This document shows, piece by piece, positions 17,713-26,106 of a stretch of DNA of 64,000 nucleotides; within the stretch, counting starts at the first letter, position 1; the number at the start of each line of letters is the position of its first letter. The position numbers were made by a program, and so were the translations under genes. The notes beneath the pieces are model-generated. The model was given only the letters and a program-made list of their open reading frames with translations. It was not told the DNA's origin and searched no databases. Location: positions 1 through 64,000 of the forward strand of contig NZ_JACHZX010000007.1 of NCBI RefSeq assembly GCF_014193845.1, given 5' to 3'. This stretch comes from Sphingomonas sp. BK345 (GTDB lineage: Bacteria; Pseudomonadota; Alphaproteobacteria; Sphingomonadales; Sphingomonadaceae).

Positions 17713-19526
17713 ACGCTCACCTCCTGCTGCGCGCGTCGCGGCCCGGCGGGCGGGCCGAAGCTGATGATCGTGTCGCCCGACTGCGGCACCGGCCGACTGG
17801 CGTGCGAGAAGAAGCGCAGCGGCGCGCCCTTGCGCAGCAGCAGCAGCATGTCGGCCTCGTCGGCCATGTCGGCGCGCGCGGTCGCATAGTCGAACTTGTC
17901 GGTGATCCGTGTCTTGCGGAACGCCCAGCCGTCGTCGACGCGGCGGACGATCTCCTCGACGCCGTGCCCGCTGGTGAAGAGCGCGCGGCCGCGCAGCGAG
18001 GCGGGCAGCGCGCGCCGGTCGTCCTCGTCCGTGCCGGCGCCGAGCTGATACACGTTGTCGCGGCCGAGCTCGGGGGCGAATTCGTTGCACACCAGCGCGT
18101 TATACGCCTCGTTGTCGGTCGTGGCGACGAGCACCTGGTAGCGCGACAGGTCGAGCCGGTCCTCGGTCGCCTCGGCGAGGATCTCGCCGTGATAGGTGTC
18201 GATCCCGCCGCGCCGCGCCGGCGCGAGCCGCTGCCAGCTGGTGTCGCAGATCGTCACCGGCACCTCGAGCTGGCGCAGTTGCGCCGCGAGCGCGTGGCTC
18301 CACGGCGTCGCGCCGACGATCAGCAGCCCGCGCTCGGTCGCGCCGGTCACCTTGAGCCAGCGCGCCACCGCGCCGATCGAGAAGCCGTGCGCCACGATCG
18401 TCGCCACCACCACCGCGAAGGAGAGCGTGACCAGGATCGAGCCGTCGTCATAGCCGAGATTGCCCAGCCGCAGCGCGAACAGCCCCGAGATCGCCACCGC
18501 GACGATGCCGCGCGGCGCGATCCAGGCGACCAGCAGCCGCTCGTTCCAGGGCACGCGCGTGAAGGCGAGGCTGAGCAGCACGGTGGTGGGGCGCACCAGG
18601 AACAGCAGCGCCAGCAGGAAGGCGGCGAAGCGCCACTCGAAGCGCTCGAGCACGCCCAGGTTGAGCGTCGCCGACAGCAGCACGAACACGCCCGAGATCA
18701 GCAGGACGGTGACATTCTCCTTGAACGGGTGGATGTCGCGCAGCGAGTCGAGCCGCAGGTTGGCGAGCGTCACGCCCATCACCGTCACCGCGAGCAGCCC
18801 GGTCTCCTGCTGGACGAGATTGGACACGACGAAGGTGCCGATCACCGCCACCAGCAGCACCGGCGCCTTGAGATATTCGGGCACGTGCCCGCGCGGGAAG
18901 GCCCAGGCGACCGCGCGCGCCGCGCCATAGCCGATCAGCCCCGACACCACGCTCGCGGCGAGCAGCGACAGCAGCAGCTGCGGGATCGTCACGCCCTCGC
19001 CGGCGCGGCGGAGGTACTCGTAGGTGACGACGCCGCACAGCGCGCCGATCGGGTCGTTGACGATCGCCTCCCACTTGAGGATCGCGCGCGGCCGCGCCGC
19101 GATGTTGCTCTGCCGCAGCAGCGGGAGCACCACCGTCGGCCCGGTGACGACGAGGATGCCGGCGAACAGGATCGCGACCGGCCAGACCAGCCCGCCGATG
19201 TAATAACAGGCGAGCGCGCCGAGCAGCCAGCCGACCGGCACGCCCACCAGCAGCAGCCGCGTCACCGCGCCGTCGGTGCGGCGCAGCTCGCGGAAGTTGA
19301 GGCTGAGCCCGCCCTCGAACAGGATGATCGCGACCGCGACCGAGACCAGCGGCTCGAGCAGCGCGCCGAAGGTGCGATGCGGGTCGATCAGGCCGGTCAC
19401 CGGCCCCGCGACCACGCCCGCGACGAGCATCAGCGCGATCGCGGGCCAGCCGGTGCGCCACGCCACCCATTGCGCGCCGATGCCGAGCGCGCCGATCAGC
19501 GCGATGACGAGTGCCTGTTGTTCCAT
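17709..19526 (-). CDS. CPA1-type Na+(K+)/H+ antiporter with TrkA-N domain
   Basis: 605 residues from the ATG at 19526. About twelve transmembrane helices occupy residues 5-400, with the VTGPTVVLPLL and EAIVNDPIGAL motifs of the cation:proton antiporter fold; the ND pair is the ion-binding motif. Residues about 405-520 form a Rossmann-like TrkA-N segment (GLLIVGATPWSHALAAQL ... VLVATTDNEAYN), and a TrkA-C-like end follows. The C-terminal part suggests nucleotide- or ligand-gated control. It is translationally coupled to the OmpA-like lipoprotein downstream. The exchanged cation cannot be told from sequence. Confidence 0.85.
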   Translation of the reverse strand: MEQQALVIALIGALGIGAQWVAWRTGWPAIALMLVAGVVAGPVTGLIDPHRTFGALLEPLVSVAVAIILFEGGLSLNFRELRRTDGAVTRLLLVGVPVGWLLGALACYYIGGLVWPVAILFAGILVVTGPTVVLPLLRQSNIAARPRAILKWEAIVNDPIGALCGVVTYEYLRRAGEGVTIPQLLLSLLAASVVSGLIGYGAARAVAWAFPRGHVPEYLKAPVLLVAVIGTFVVSNLVQQETGLLAVTVMGVTLANLRLDSLRDIHPFKENVTVLLISGVFVLLSATLNLGVLERFEWRFAAFLLALLFLVRPTTVLLSLAFTRVPWNERLLVAWIAPRGIVAVAISGLFALRLGNLGYDDGSILVTLSFAVVVATIVAHGFSIGAVARWLKVTGATERGLLIVGATPWSHALAAQLRQLEVPVTICDTSWQRLAPARRGGIDTYHGEILAEATEDRLDLSRYQVLVATTDNEAYNALVCNEFAPELGRDNVYQLGAGTDEDDRRALPASLRGRALFTSGHGVEEIVRRVDDGWAFRKTRITDKFDYATARADMADEADMLLLLRKGAPLRFFSHASRPVPQSGDTIISFGPPAGPRRAQQEVSV

Positions 19527-19593
19527 CCGATGCGCATACGCGTGACGGCGCCGAAAGGAACCGTGCCCGCGCCCGTCCGCGGCGGCGTGCGGC

Positions 19594-20364
19594 TCAGTGG
19601 AGCGCGCGCAGTGCCACGTAGCGGTGGACGCTCGCGGGCGCGACGTCGGCGAGGAACAGTGCCGTCCGCGCGCGCGCCAGCGCCGGGTCATGCACCGCGG
19701 CGTGCAGCGCGTCGCGCAGCGCCGCCACCAGCGCGGGGGGCGTGGCGCGCGCGGTGACGAACGGCAGCGCGGGGGAGGAGCGGGTGAGCGCGAGCTGGCG
19801 CAGCCCCGCCACTGCGTCGGGCTCGTCGCGCGCGAGCGCCGCGTAGGTGACGGCGTCGATCGCGGCGACGTCGGCGACGCCGTCGCGCACCGCGGCGGCG
19901 CTGGCGCGGTGCGAGCCGGTCTCCGCCAGAGCGGCGAAGACCCGGTCGAGCGGCTCGCCCGCCAGCGTGGCGCGGAACAGGTTGGCCCCCGTGTTCGAGG
20001 AGAGCGCGTTGACCGCGGCGCGGCGGCCGCGCAGCCCCGCCAGCGTCGTCGCCGGATCGTCGGCGCGCACCAGCACGCGGCTGGCGTGGCGCCCCGGCGC
20101 GCAGTCGGGCACGGCGTAATGCGGCACCGCGACCACGCGCAGCGCGAGCGCGGGATCGGTCACCAGCGGGTAGCCGCAGCATTGCGCCAGCAGCAGCCGC
20201 GGGTCGCGCCAGATCGCCTCGACCGGGCGGTCGCGGTCGAGCGAGTCCGGCGCCGCCACGCCGCGCGCCGCCAGACGCGCCGTGATCGCCTGCCACAAGG
20301 CGTCATTGGCCCAGCGCTGCGCCGGGTGGTCGTACATGCCGAGCGAGGCGACCGCGCCGCTCAC
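19594..20364 (-). CDS. Orphan PhnD-like periplasmic-binding-fold protein without signal peptide
   Basis: 256 residues from the GTG at 20364, which overlaps the desaturase stop (GTGA). Sequence features match the PhnD-like family (PF12974): ASLGMYDHP near the start, LLLAQCCGYPL, RGRRAAVNALSSNTGANLF, and DVAAIDAVTYAALAR. These are seen in phosphonate/phosphite ABC-transporter binding proteins and their relatives. No signal peptide is visible from this start, and no permease or ATPase gene is adjacent. It could be a cytoplasmic ligand-binding protein linked to the desaturase, or exported by another route. Confidence 0.7.
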   Translation of the reverse strand: MSGAVASLGMYDHPAQRWANDALWQAITARLAARGVAAPDSLDRDRPVEAIWRDPRLLLAQCCGYPLVTDPALALRVVAVPHYAVPDCAPGRHASRVLVRADDPATTLAGLRGRRAAVNALSSNTGANLFRATLAGEPLDRVFAALAETGSHRASAAAVRDGVADVAAIDAVTYAALARDEPDAVAGLRQLALTRSSPALPFVTARATPPALVAALRDALHAAVHDPALARARTALFLADVAPASVHRYVALRALH

Positions 20365-21278
20365 CGGGACGCCGCGGCGGGATGGACCAGCCGGTCGTGC
20401 GCGCGCAGCGCGAAGCGGCGCACGATCTCGCCGTAGCTGCGGTGGATCCGCCCCGCCTGCGCCTCCAGCCGCGCGGCGTGGCGGCGCTGATAGGCCGGCA
20501 GCCGGTACCAGGCGAGCCCGGGCCGGTCGTGGTGCGCGGTATGGAGGTGGTTGTTGAGATACAGCAGCCCGAGCACGCCGCCGCGCGCCACCGTCGCGGC
20601 GCGGCTCGGCCCCGGCAGGTCGGCGCGATGCTCGGCGAAGGAGCGCAGCAGCGTCAGCGCGAGCCCGGGATAGACCATCAGCAGCGCGTAGCGCGCCACG
20701 CCCAGCCCGGTCCACTCGAGCCAGGCCACCAGCGGCACGAGCGCGGCGAGGTGCGGCGCCCAGTCGCGCAGCACCGCGGCGGGCGCGCGCCGCAGCCGTC
20801 GCGCCTCGTCGATCGCCAGCGCCAGCACCGCGAGCGGCGGGCCGAGCACCAGCCGCCCGAGCAAGGTCGCCTGCGCCGCGGCGACCGCGCGGGGCAGGCC
20901 GGTCCCGGCGACGTAGCGTGACTCGGGATCGTGGCGCGGGTCGGTGATGTGCGGGCTGCGATGGTGCGCGCGGTGGCTGTCGCGGTACACGCCGTAGGGC
21001 AGCCACACGGCCAGCGGCACCGCGCCGATCGCGCTGTTGAGCCAATCCCGGCGCGTCGGATGGCCGTGGATCGTCTCGTGCTGGAGCGAGCCGTGCCACG
21101 CCACCAGCCACCCACCCGCCACCACCAGCACGGGCCAGGGCAGCAGCGCGTGCCAGCGCGTCAGCGCGAGCCAGCCGCCGTAGATCAGCGCCGCCAGCGC
21201 CACCGTCGGCCACTCGATCCCGCCGCGGCGCGCCGGCTCGCGCTCCTCCGTCGTCGCCTGCTCGTCGGACATCGCCAC
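20361..21278 (-). CDS. Membrane fatty acid desaturase
   Basis: 305 residues (an alternative start, MSDEQ, lies at 21272). The three histidine boxes of the membrane di-iron desaturase/hydroxylase family are present: HETIHGH (residues 67-73), HRAHH (about 102-106) and HLHTAHH (about 240). Hydrophobic segments lie between them. The enzyme would insert a double bond or hydroxyl group into acyl chains in the inner membrane. Its stop overlaps the GTG of the PhnD-like gene, so both are probably made together. Confidence 0.85.
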   Translation of the reverse strand: MAMSDEQATTEEREPARRGGIEWPTVALAALIYGGWLALTRWHALLPWPVLVVAGGWLVAWHGSLQHETIHGHPTRRDWLNSAIGAVPLAVWLPYGVYRDSHRAHHRSPHITDPRHDPESRYVAGTGLPRAVAAAQATLLGRLVLGPPLAVLALAIDEARRLRRAPAAVLRDWAPHLAALVPLVAWLEWTGLGVARYALLMVYPGLALTLLRSFAEHRADLPGPSRAATVARGGVLGLLYLNNHLHTAHHDRPGLAWYRLPAYQRRHAARLEAQAGRIHRSYGEIVRRFALRAHDRLVHPAAASR

Positions 21279-21348
21279 CTCCGGCCGCGATCATCCACCT
21301 AGCCGATAGGAGTTGGAATGACTATTTCTGATGAGGCGGATAGGAGGG

Positions 21349-21738
21349 CTATGCGGCCCGTGCCCGGTCATAGGCGAGCGCGGCCTCGGCGAAGGCCTGC
21401 TCGTGCGCGAGCGCCCAGTCGCAGAGCGCCTCGAACGGCGCGCGCAGCGAGTGGCCCAGCGGGGTAATGGCGTAGACGACGCCGATCGGCGCGGTCGGGA
21501 TCACGGTGCGCGTGATCAGGCCGTGGCGCTCGAGCCGCTTGAGCGCGTCGGCGAGCGACTTGTGCGTGATGCCGTCGAGCCGCCGCTTGATCTCGTTGAA
21601 CCGGGCGGGCTCGGGGCACAGCACCGTCAGGATCATGATCGTCCATTTGTCCGCGATCTTGTCGAGCACGGGGCGGATGCGCGGCACGTCCATCATCGCC
21701 TGGCACGACAGCGCCGCCAGATCGGTATCGCTCGCCAT
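21349..21738 (-). CDS. HxlR-family winged-helix transcriptional regulator
   Basis: 129 residues with the compact HxlR layout: Cys near the N-terminus (ALSCQAMMDV), DKWTIMILTVLCPEPARFNEIKRRL, then GITHKSLADALKRLERHGLI for the recognition helix. The wing follows (VIYAITPLGHSL-like: VVYAITPLGHSLRAPFEAL). The Cys suggests redox or electrophile sensing, as in several HxlR proteins. The gene is divergent from an SDR gene 82 bp away, so it very probably regulates that gene and itself. Confidence 0.87.
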   Translation of the reverse strand: MASDTDLAALSCQAMMDVPRIRPVLDKIADKWTIMILTVLCPEPARFNEIKRRLDGITHKSLADALKRLERHGLITRTVIPTAPIGVVYAITPLGHSLRAPFEALCDWALAHEQAFAEAALAYDRARAA

Positions 21739-21770
21739 ATCTACTCACCTCCGAGTGCGTTCTTGATAGC

Positions 21771-21789
21771 AGATATGTGTCGTATATCT
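21771..21789. promoter_or_regulatory. Candidate HxlR operator (palindrome)
   Basis: AGATAT-N7-ATATCT is a perfect 6-bp inverted repeat (21771-21776 and 21784-21789) in the 82-bp gap between the HxlR gene and the SDR gene. HxlR dimers bind such AT-rich palindromes. It lies 32 bp before the SDR start, where it could overlap that promoter. Confidence 0.5.
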
Positions 21790-21820
21790 CGCCGCCCTCC
21801 ATGACGAGGAAGAACGGACG

Positions 21821-22552
21821 ATGACGCGGATGGCAGGCAGGATCGCGCTGGTGGTCGGCGGCGCACGGGGGATCGGTCTCGCGACCGCGCGCGCGCTGGC
21901 GGAGGAGGGCGCCACCGTGGTGCTGACCGGCCGCAAGGAGCAGGAGGTCGCCGCGGCCGCCGCGGGGATTGGCGGGGCGGCGCAGGGGATCGTCGCCGAC
22001 GCGGCGGCGCAGGCCGATCTCGCGCGCGTCGTCGCCGAGGTGCAGCACCGGCACGGGCGGATCGACGGGCTGGTGCTCAACGCCGGCCTGTCCGAGCCGG
22101 CGACGCTGGCGGAGGAGACCGTCGAGCACGTCGACCGGCATTTCGCGGTCAACGTGCGCGGCGCCTTGTTCGGCTTGCAGGCGGCGCTGCCGGTGCTGAG
22201 CGACAGCGCCGCGGTGGTGCTGGTCGGCTCGATCGCCGCGACCATGGGGGTGACGCCGTACAGCACCTATGCCGCGACCAAGGCGGCGCTGCGCTCCTAC
22301 GCGCGCAGCTGGGCGGCCGAGCTCGCGCCGCGCGGCATCCGCGTCAACGTCGTCGCGCCGGGGCCGACCGACACCGACATGATGGCGGCGGTACCGGACG
22401 AGACGCGCCGGGCGCTGATCGCGCCGATCCCGCTCGGGCGCATGGCGCGCGTCGACGAGGTCGCGGCCGCGGCGCTGTTCCTGCTGAGCGACGCCGCCAG
22501 CTTCGTCACCGGCGCCGAGCTGTGCGTCGACGGAGGCATGCGCCAGGTCTGA
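21821..22552 (+). CDS. Short-chain dehydrogenase/reductase (classical SDR)
   Basis: 243 residues. The cofactor motif VVGGARGIGLATA is near the N-terminus, the NAG motif is at VLNAGLSE, the catalytic Ser is in VLVGSIAATM, and YxxxK is in STYAATKAALRS. The PG motif VVAPGPTDTDM and the end FVTGAELCVDGG are standard. It is an NAD(P)-dependent oxidoreductase with unknown substrate. Divergent from an HxlR regulator, a common arrangement for an inducible detoxification-type reductase. Confidence 0.88.
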   Translation: MTRMAGRIALVVGGARGIGLATARALAEEGATVVLTGRKEQEVAAAAAGIGGAAQGIVADAAAQADLARVVAEVQHRHGRIDGLVLNAGLSEPATLAEETVEHVDRHFAVNVRGALFGLQAALPVLSDSAAVVLVGSIAATMGVTPYSTYAATKAALRSYARSWAAELAPRGIRVNVVAPGPTDTDMMAAVPDETRRALIAPIPLGRMARVDEVAAAALFLLSDAASFVTGAELCVDGGMRQV

Positions 22553-22572
22553 TCGCCGGCGAGAGGCCGCTG

Positions 22573-22615
22573 GCCCCGTGCCGCCGCGAGCCTGGGTCGC
22601 GCGGCGGCATGGGGC
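22573..22615. terminator. Bidirectional hairpin terminator
   Basis: GCCCCGTGCCGCCGCG (22573-22588) pairs with CGCGGCGGCATGGGGC (22600-22615) along 16 positions, with one G-T pair, around an 11-base loop. It sits exactly in the gap between the convergent SDR and outer-membrane-protein genes. No long T run follows, so it would be an atypical intrinsic terminator. Confidence 0.65.
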
Positions 22616-22621
22616 TGCCGG

Positions 22622-23467
22622 TCAGAAGCGGAACGCGGCGGTGGCGCGCAGAGAGTGCCAGCGGAACTTGTCGTCGCCGCGGATGAAGTCGGTGCCCGAC
22701 GCGCTGCCGCCGTTGTTGGCGTTGGTGAAGGGCGTACCCGCGGGCCCGGCGGCGCGGACGACATAATCGTCGTCCTGATACTGGTGGTAGATGTACTCCA
22801 GCCCGATCGAGAAATGCCGGCCGAGCCGCTGCTCGACGCCGCCGCCCCCTTGGAAGCCGAACTGGTTGCGCTTGCCGCTGCCCTCGAACGTGTTGGTGGT
22901 GTTGGTGGAGCCGAAGGCGCGGTCGATCCGCGCATAGCCCGGGCCGAAGGTGCCGTAGAACAAGGTGGTGTCGTTGGGGGTGTAGCCGGCGCGCGCGCGC
23001 ACGCCCGCCTCCCAGTCGATCCCGCGGTTGAAGACGTAGCTCGCCGGCGTGCTCGAGAAGGCGCTCACCCCGTCGGTGATGTTGGTGGTGCCGAACTCGC
23101 CGACCACGCCGACGACGACGCGGCCGCGCTGCGCGTCGAACCCGACCCGGCCGTAATAGGCCCAGTCGTCCTTGTCGTTGGTGCAGCGACCGCCGTTGGC
23201 CGGGCTGAGCTGGTTGCTGGCCTGGCCGCCGCAGAAGCCCGGGCCGAAGGCGTCGGCGCCCGAGCCGGTGCGCACCACGTCGCCATATTGGCCGTCGAGG
23301 TTGCGGTCGAACAGCACGCGCGAGCGGCCGCCGTCGTTGGGCTGGACGTCATAGCCGCCGGCCGCGCCGACATAGACGCCGCTGAAGCCGCCATCGCTCT
23401 CCTGCGCGGTCGCGGGCAGCGCATAGGCGGCGAGCAGCGCCGCCGCGGTCAATCCGATCACCTTCAT
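22622..23467 (-). CDS. Outer-membrane beta-barrel protein (Omp25/porin-like)
   Basis: 281 residues. The signal peptide is MKVIGLTAAALLAAYALPATAQ. The mature part begins with FSGVYVGAAGGYDVQ, typical of small alphaproteobacterial barrel proteins. It has alternating aromatic/glycine strands (WEAGVRARAGYTPNDTTLFY, FSIGLEYIYHQYQDDDY) and ends LRATAAFRF with the terminal Phe used for outer-membrane insertion. No enzymatic motif is seen. It may be structural or a porin-like channel. The gene lies just downstream of the tandem ferritin-like genes on the same strand, about 100 bp after them. Confidence 0.8.
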   Translation of the reverse strand: MKVIGLTAAALLAAYALPATAQESDGGFSGVYVGAAGGYDVQPNDGGRSRVLFDRNLDGQYGDVVRTGSGADAFGPGFCGGQASNQLSPANGGRCTNDKDDWAYYGRVGFDAQRGRVVVGVVGEFGTTNITDGVSAFSSTPASYVFNRGIDWEAGVRARAGYTPNDTTLFYGTFGPGYARIDRAFGSTNTTNTFEGSGKRNQFGFQGGGGVEQRLGRHFSIGLEYIYHQYQDDDYVVRAAGPAGTPFTNANNGGSASGTDFIRGDDKFRWHSLRATAAFRF

Positions 23468-23568
23468 GTCTCACTCCCTCGTGAATCACCGGGGAGGAGG
23501 CGCCGGCCTCCTCCCCTGTCGTCGTCATCCCCGTCGTGCGGCGGCCGCGCGGCGCACCGCGCGCGGCA

Positions 23569-24579
23569 TCAGGGCAGGCCCACCCGCAGCGTCGGGTTGG
23601 GATTGTTCGTCCCGTTGGGGAAGAAGCCGCCCCCGTTCTGGTTGGCGCCGGTGGCGTTGAGGTAGACGATGTTGTGCACCTGGCGGCTGTTGCGGCTGTA
23701 GGCGATCGCGTCGGCATCGGCGGGGACGAGATTGGCCGCGCCGCCCGTGCCGGTGAGGCCCTGGTCGGTGTCGCCGCCTTGGTCGAGCGCGTCGCGCGCG
23801 TCCGAGATCTTCCCCGCCGCGGTGACCAGCGCCGGCGCGGCGATGCCCTTGGCGTAGAGCACGGTGCGCACCAGCCCGGCATGGTAGGCCTCGGCCGCGA
23901 GGATGCCAGCGGCGGCCTCGAGAAAGACCTTGCTCGACAGCAGCGGCGCCGCGCCTTTGTAGGCAGTGACCCCGACGTCCTCGAACAGATAGGCGCCGAG
24001 CAGGAAGTTCTCGGGCGAGGAATAGGGGTTGAACGTGTCGCTCGCGCCGATCACGCCGGCCGCGCGCGCCGCCGCGGTGAAGGCGCCGCTCGCATCGCCC
24101 GAGATGTTGATGTTGGGCATGGCGATCGCGGCGGAGCCGAGCGCGGCACGCAGGAAGGCGACGTGCGCGGCCTCGTCCGCCGCGATCTCGCGGGCATAGG
24201 CGCCGACCAGCGCGTCACCCGAGAAGTCCACCTTGGCGCCGCCGGTGACGCTGCCGCCCGCGGTGCCGGTGCCGCTCGCGGTCAGATTGGCCGCCAGGCC
24301 GCTGCCGTTGACGGCGTAGAGATAGTATTGCGCCTCGAGATACTCGAGGTTGAGCGCGAGGTTGAGGATGTCGCTGTCGGTCACCGCGGCGGGGGTCGGC
24401 GTCGGCGTCGGCGTGGGGTTGGGAGCGTCGTCGTCCTCGGAGTCGAAGCAGCCGGACAGCAGGCTGATCCCGCCGAGCGCGAGCGTGCCGCCGCCCGCCA
24501 CCTTGAGGAAGCGGCGCCGCGCCGCGCGGCGCGTGTCCGCGGCGGCGAGCAGGTCGAGGGCGTTGCGATGATCGATCAT
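23569..24579 (-). CDS. Ferritin-like domain protein, Tat lipoprotein (desiccation-related type)
   Basis: 336 residues. The N-terminus carries RRRFLKVAGG (twin arginine, residues 21-30) and then a lipobox ending in Cys44 (SLLSGC), so it is a probable Tat-exported lipoprotein. An Asp/Thr/Pro linker (PTPTPTPTP) follows. The four-helix segments LNLALNLEYLEAQYYLYAVNG, YAREIAADEAAHVAFLRAALG and ILAAEAYHAGLVRTVLY carry the Glu/His residues of the Ferritin_2 family (PF13668), known from desiccation-related proteins. It is a tandem paralogue of the next gene upstream. Iron binding or oxidase activity is inferred from the family. Confidence 0.85.
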   Translation of the reverse strand: MIDHRNALDLLAAADTRRAARRRFLKVAGGGTLALGGISLLSGCFDSEDDDAPNPTPTPTPTPAAVTDSDILNLALNLEYLEAQYYLYAVNGSGLAANLTASGTGTAGGSVTGGAKVDFSGDALVGAYAREIAADEAAHVAFLRAALGSAAIAMPNINISGDASGAFTAAARAAGVIGASDTFNPYSSPENFLLGAYLFEDVGVTAYKGAAPLLSSKVFLEAAAGILAAEAYHAGLVRTVLYAKGIAAPALVTAAGKISDARDALDQGGDTDQGLTGTGGAANLVPADADAIAYSRNSRQVHNIVYLNATGANQNGGGFFPNGTNNPNPTLRVGLP

Positions 24580-24631
24580 GTGCGTGGTTCCTGTGACGAG
24601 GGAGGGACGGGGCAGGGGAGCCGCCGCACGC

Positions 24632-25612
24632 TCACGTGGTCGATCGGATGTTGCCGTTGACGCCGTTGGGGAAGAACCCGCCCATCGTCGTCGTCGCGGC
24701 GTTGAGGTAGACGATGTTGAGCACCTGTCCGGTGCTGCGGCTGTAGGCCAGGCCGTTGACGTTGAGCGGCGCGATGTTCGAGGTCAGCGTCGCCCCGCTG
24801 CCGCTCGGCATGATGCCGGCATCGTCCTTGGGCGCGATGCCGCGGATCAAATCCTCGGTCGGGCTGCCGTCGAGCGCGTCGCGCGCCGCCGAGATCTTCT
24901 CGGTCGCCTCGACCAGCGCTGGCACGCCCTTGGCGTAGAGCGTCGTGCGGACGATCGCGGCGTGATAGGCCTCGACCGCGAGGATCCCGGCCGCGGCCTC
25001 GAGGAAGGTCTTGTTGCTGAGCAGCGGCGCCGCGCCCTTGTAGGCGGTGACCCCGACGTCCTCGAAGATGTACGCGCCGAGGAGGAAGCTGGTCGGGTCG
25101 GCATAGGGGTTGAACACCCCGCTGGTGGAATCGACCACGCCGGCCGCGCGCGCCGCCGCGGTGAACGGGCCGTCGGCCGCGCCCGAGATGTTGATGTTGG
25201 GCATCGCCACCGCCGCCGAGCCGAGCGCGGTGCGCAGGAAGTTGACGTGCGCCTGCTCGTCCGCCGCGATCTCCCGCGCATAGGCGCCGACGACCGGATC
25301 GGTCGTGAAGTCGACCTGCGCGCCGCCCGTCACCGTGCCGCCCGCGGTGCTGCCGCTGCCGGTCAGCGTCGCGGGCAGCCCGGTGCCGTTGACCGCATAC
25401 AAATAGAATTGCGCCTCGAGATATTCGAGGTTGAGCGCGAAGTTGAGCACGTCCGCGTCGGTCACCGCGGACTGCGCCAGGGCGGGATCCGAGTAGGCGA
25501 AGGCGGAACCAACCGCGGCGGCGCCGAGCGCCGCGGTGAACAGGGCGCGGCGGTCGTGGCGTCGCTGGGCGCGTGCCTCGAGAGCGTCGATGACCAGATC
25601 GTCTTCATTCAT
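24632..25612 (-). CDS. Ferritin-like domain protein (tandem paralogue)
   Basis: 326 residues from the ATG at 25612, which has AGGGAG about nine bases upstream; the ATG at 25621 touches that ribosome site and is less likely. The N-terminus has a twin arginine (HDRRALFTAALGAAAVGSAFA) and an AxA-type cleavage, but no lipobox, so the mature protein is probably soluble in the periplasm. The core matches the neighbour closely (ALNLEYLEAQFYLYAVNG, YAREIAADEQAHVNFLRTALG, MPNINISG, YIFEDVGVTAYKGAAPLLS). Both end with an FFPNG stretch. The pair is a clear tandem duplication with different anchoring. A (GA)14 tract lies about 217 bp upstream. Confidence 0.85.
   Translation of the reverse strand: MNEDDLVIDALEARAQRRHDRRALFTAALGAAAVGSAFAYSDPALAQSAVTDADVLNFALNLEYLEAQFYLYAVNGTGLPATLTGSGSTAGGTVTGGAQVDFTTDPVVGAYAREIAADEQAHVNFLRTALGSAAVAMPNINISGAADGPFTAAARAAGVVDSTSGVFNPYADPTSFLLGAYIFEDVGVTAYKGAAPLLSNKTFLEAAAGILAVEAYHAAIVRTTLYAKGVPALVEATEKISAARDALDGSPTEDLIRGIAPKDDAGIMPSGSGATLTSNIAPLNVNGLAYSRSTGQVLNIVYLNAATTTMGGFFPNGVNGNIRSTT

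Positions 25613-26106
<494 letters not shown>

Noticed and set aside
17802..19757. A 651-codon frame opposite the antiporter
   Set aside because: Product is almost only Arg, Gln, His and Asp; it mirrors the hydrophobic codons of the antiporter.
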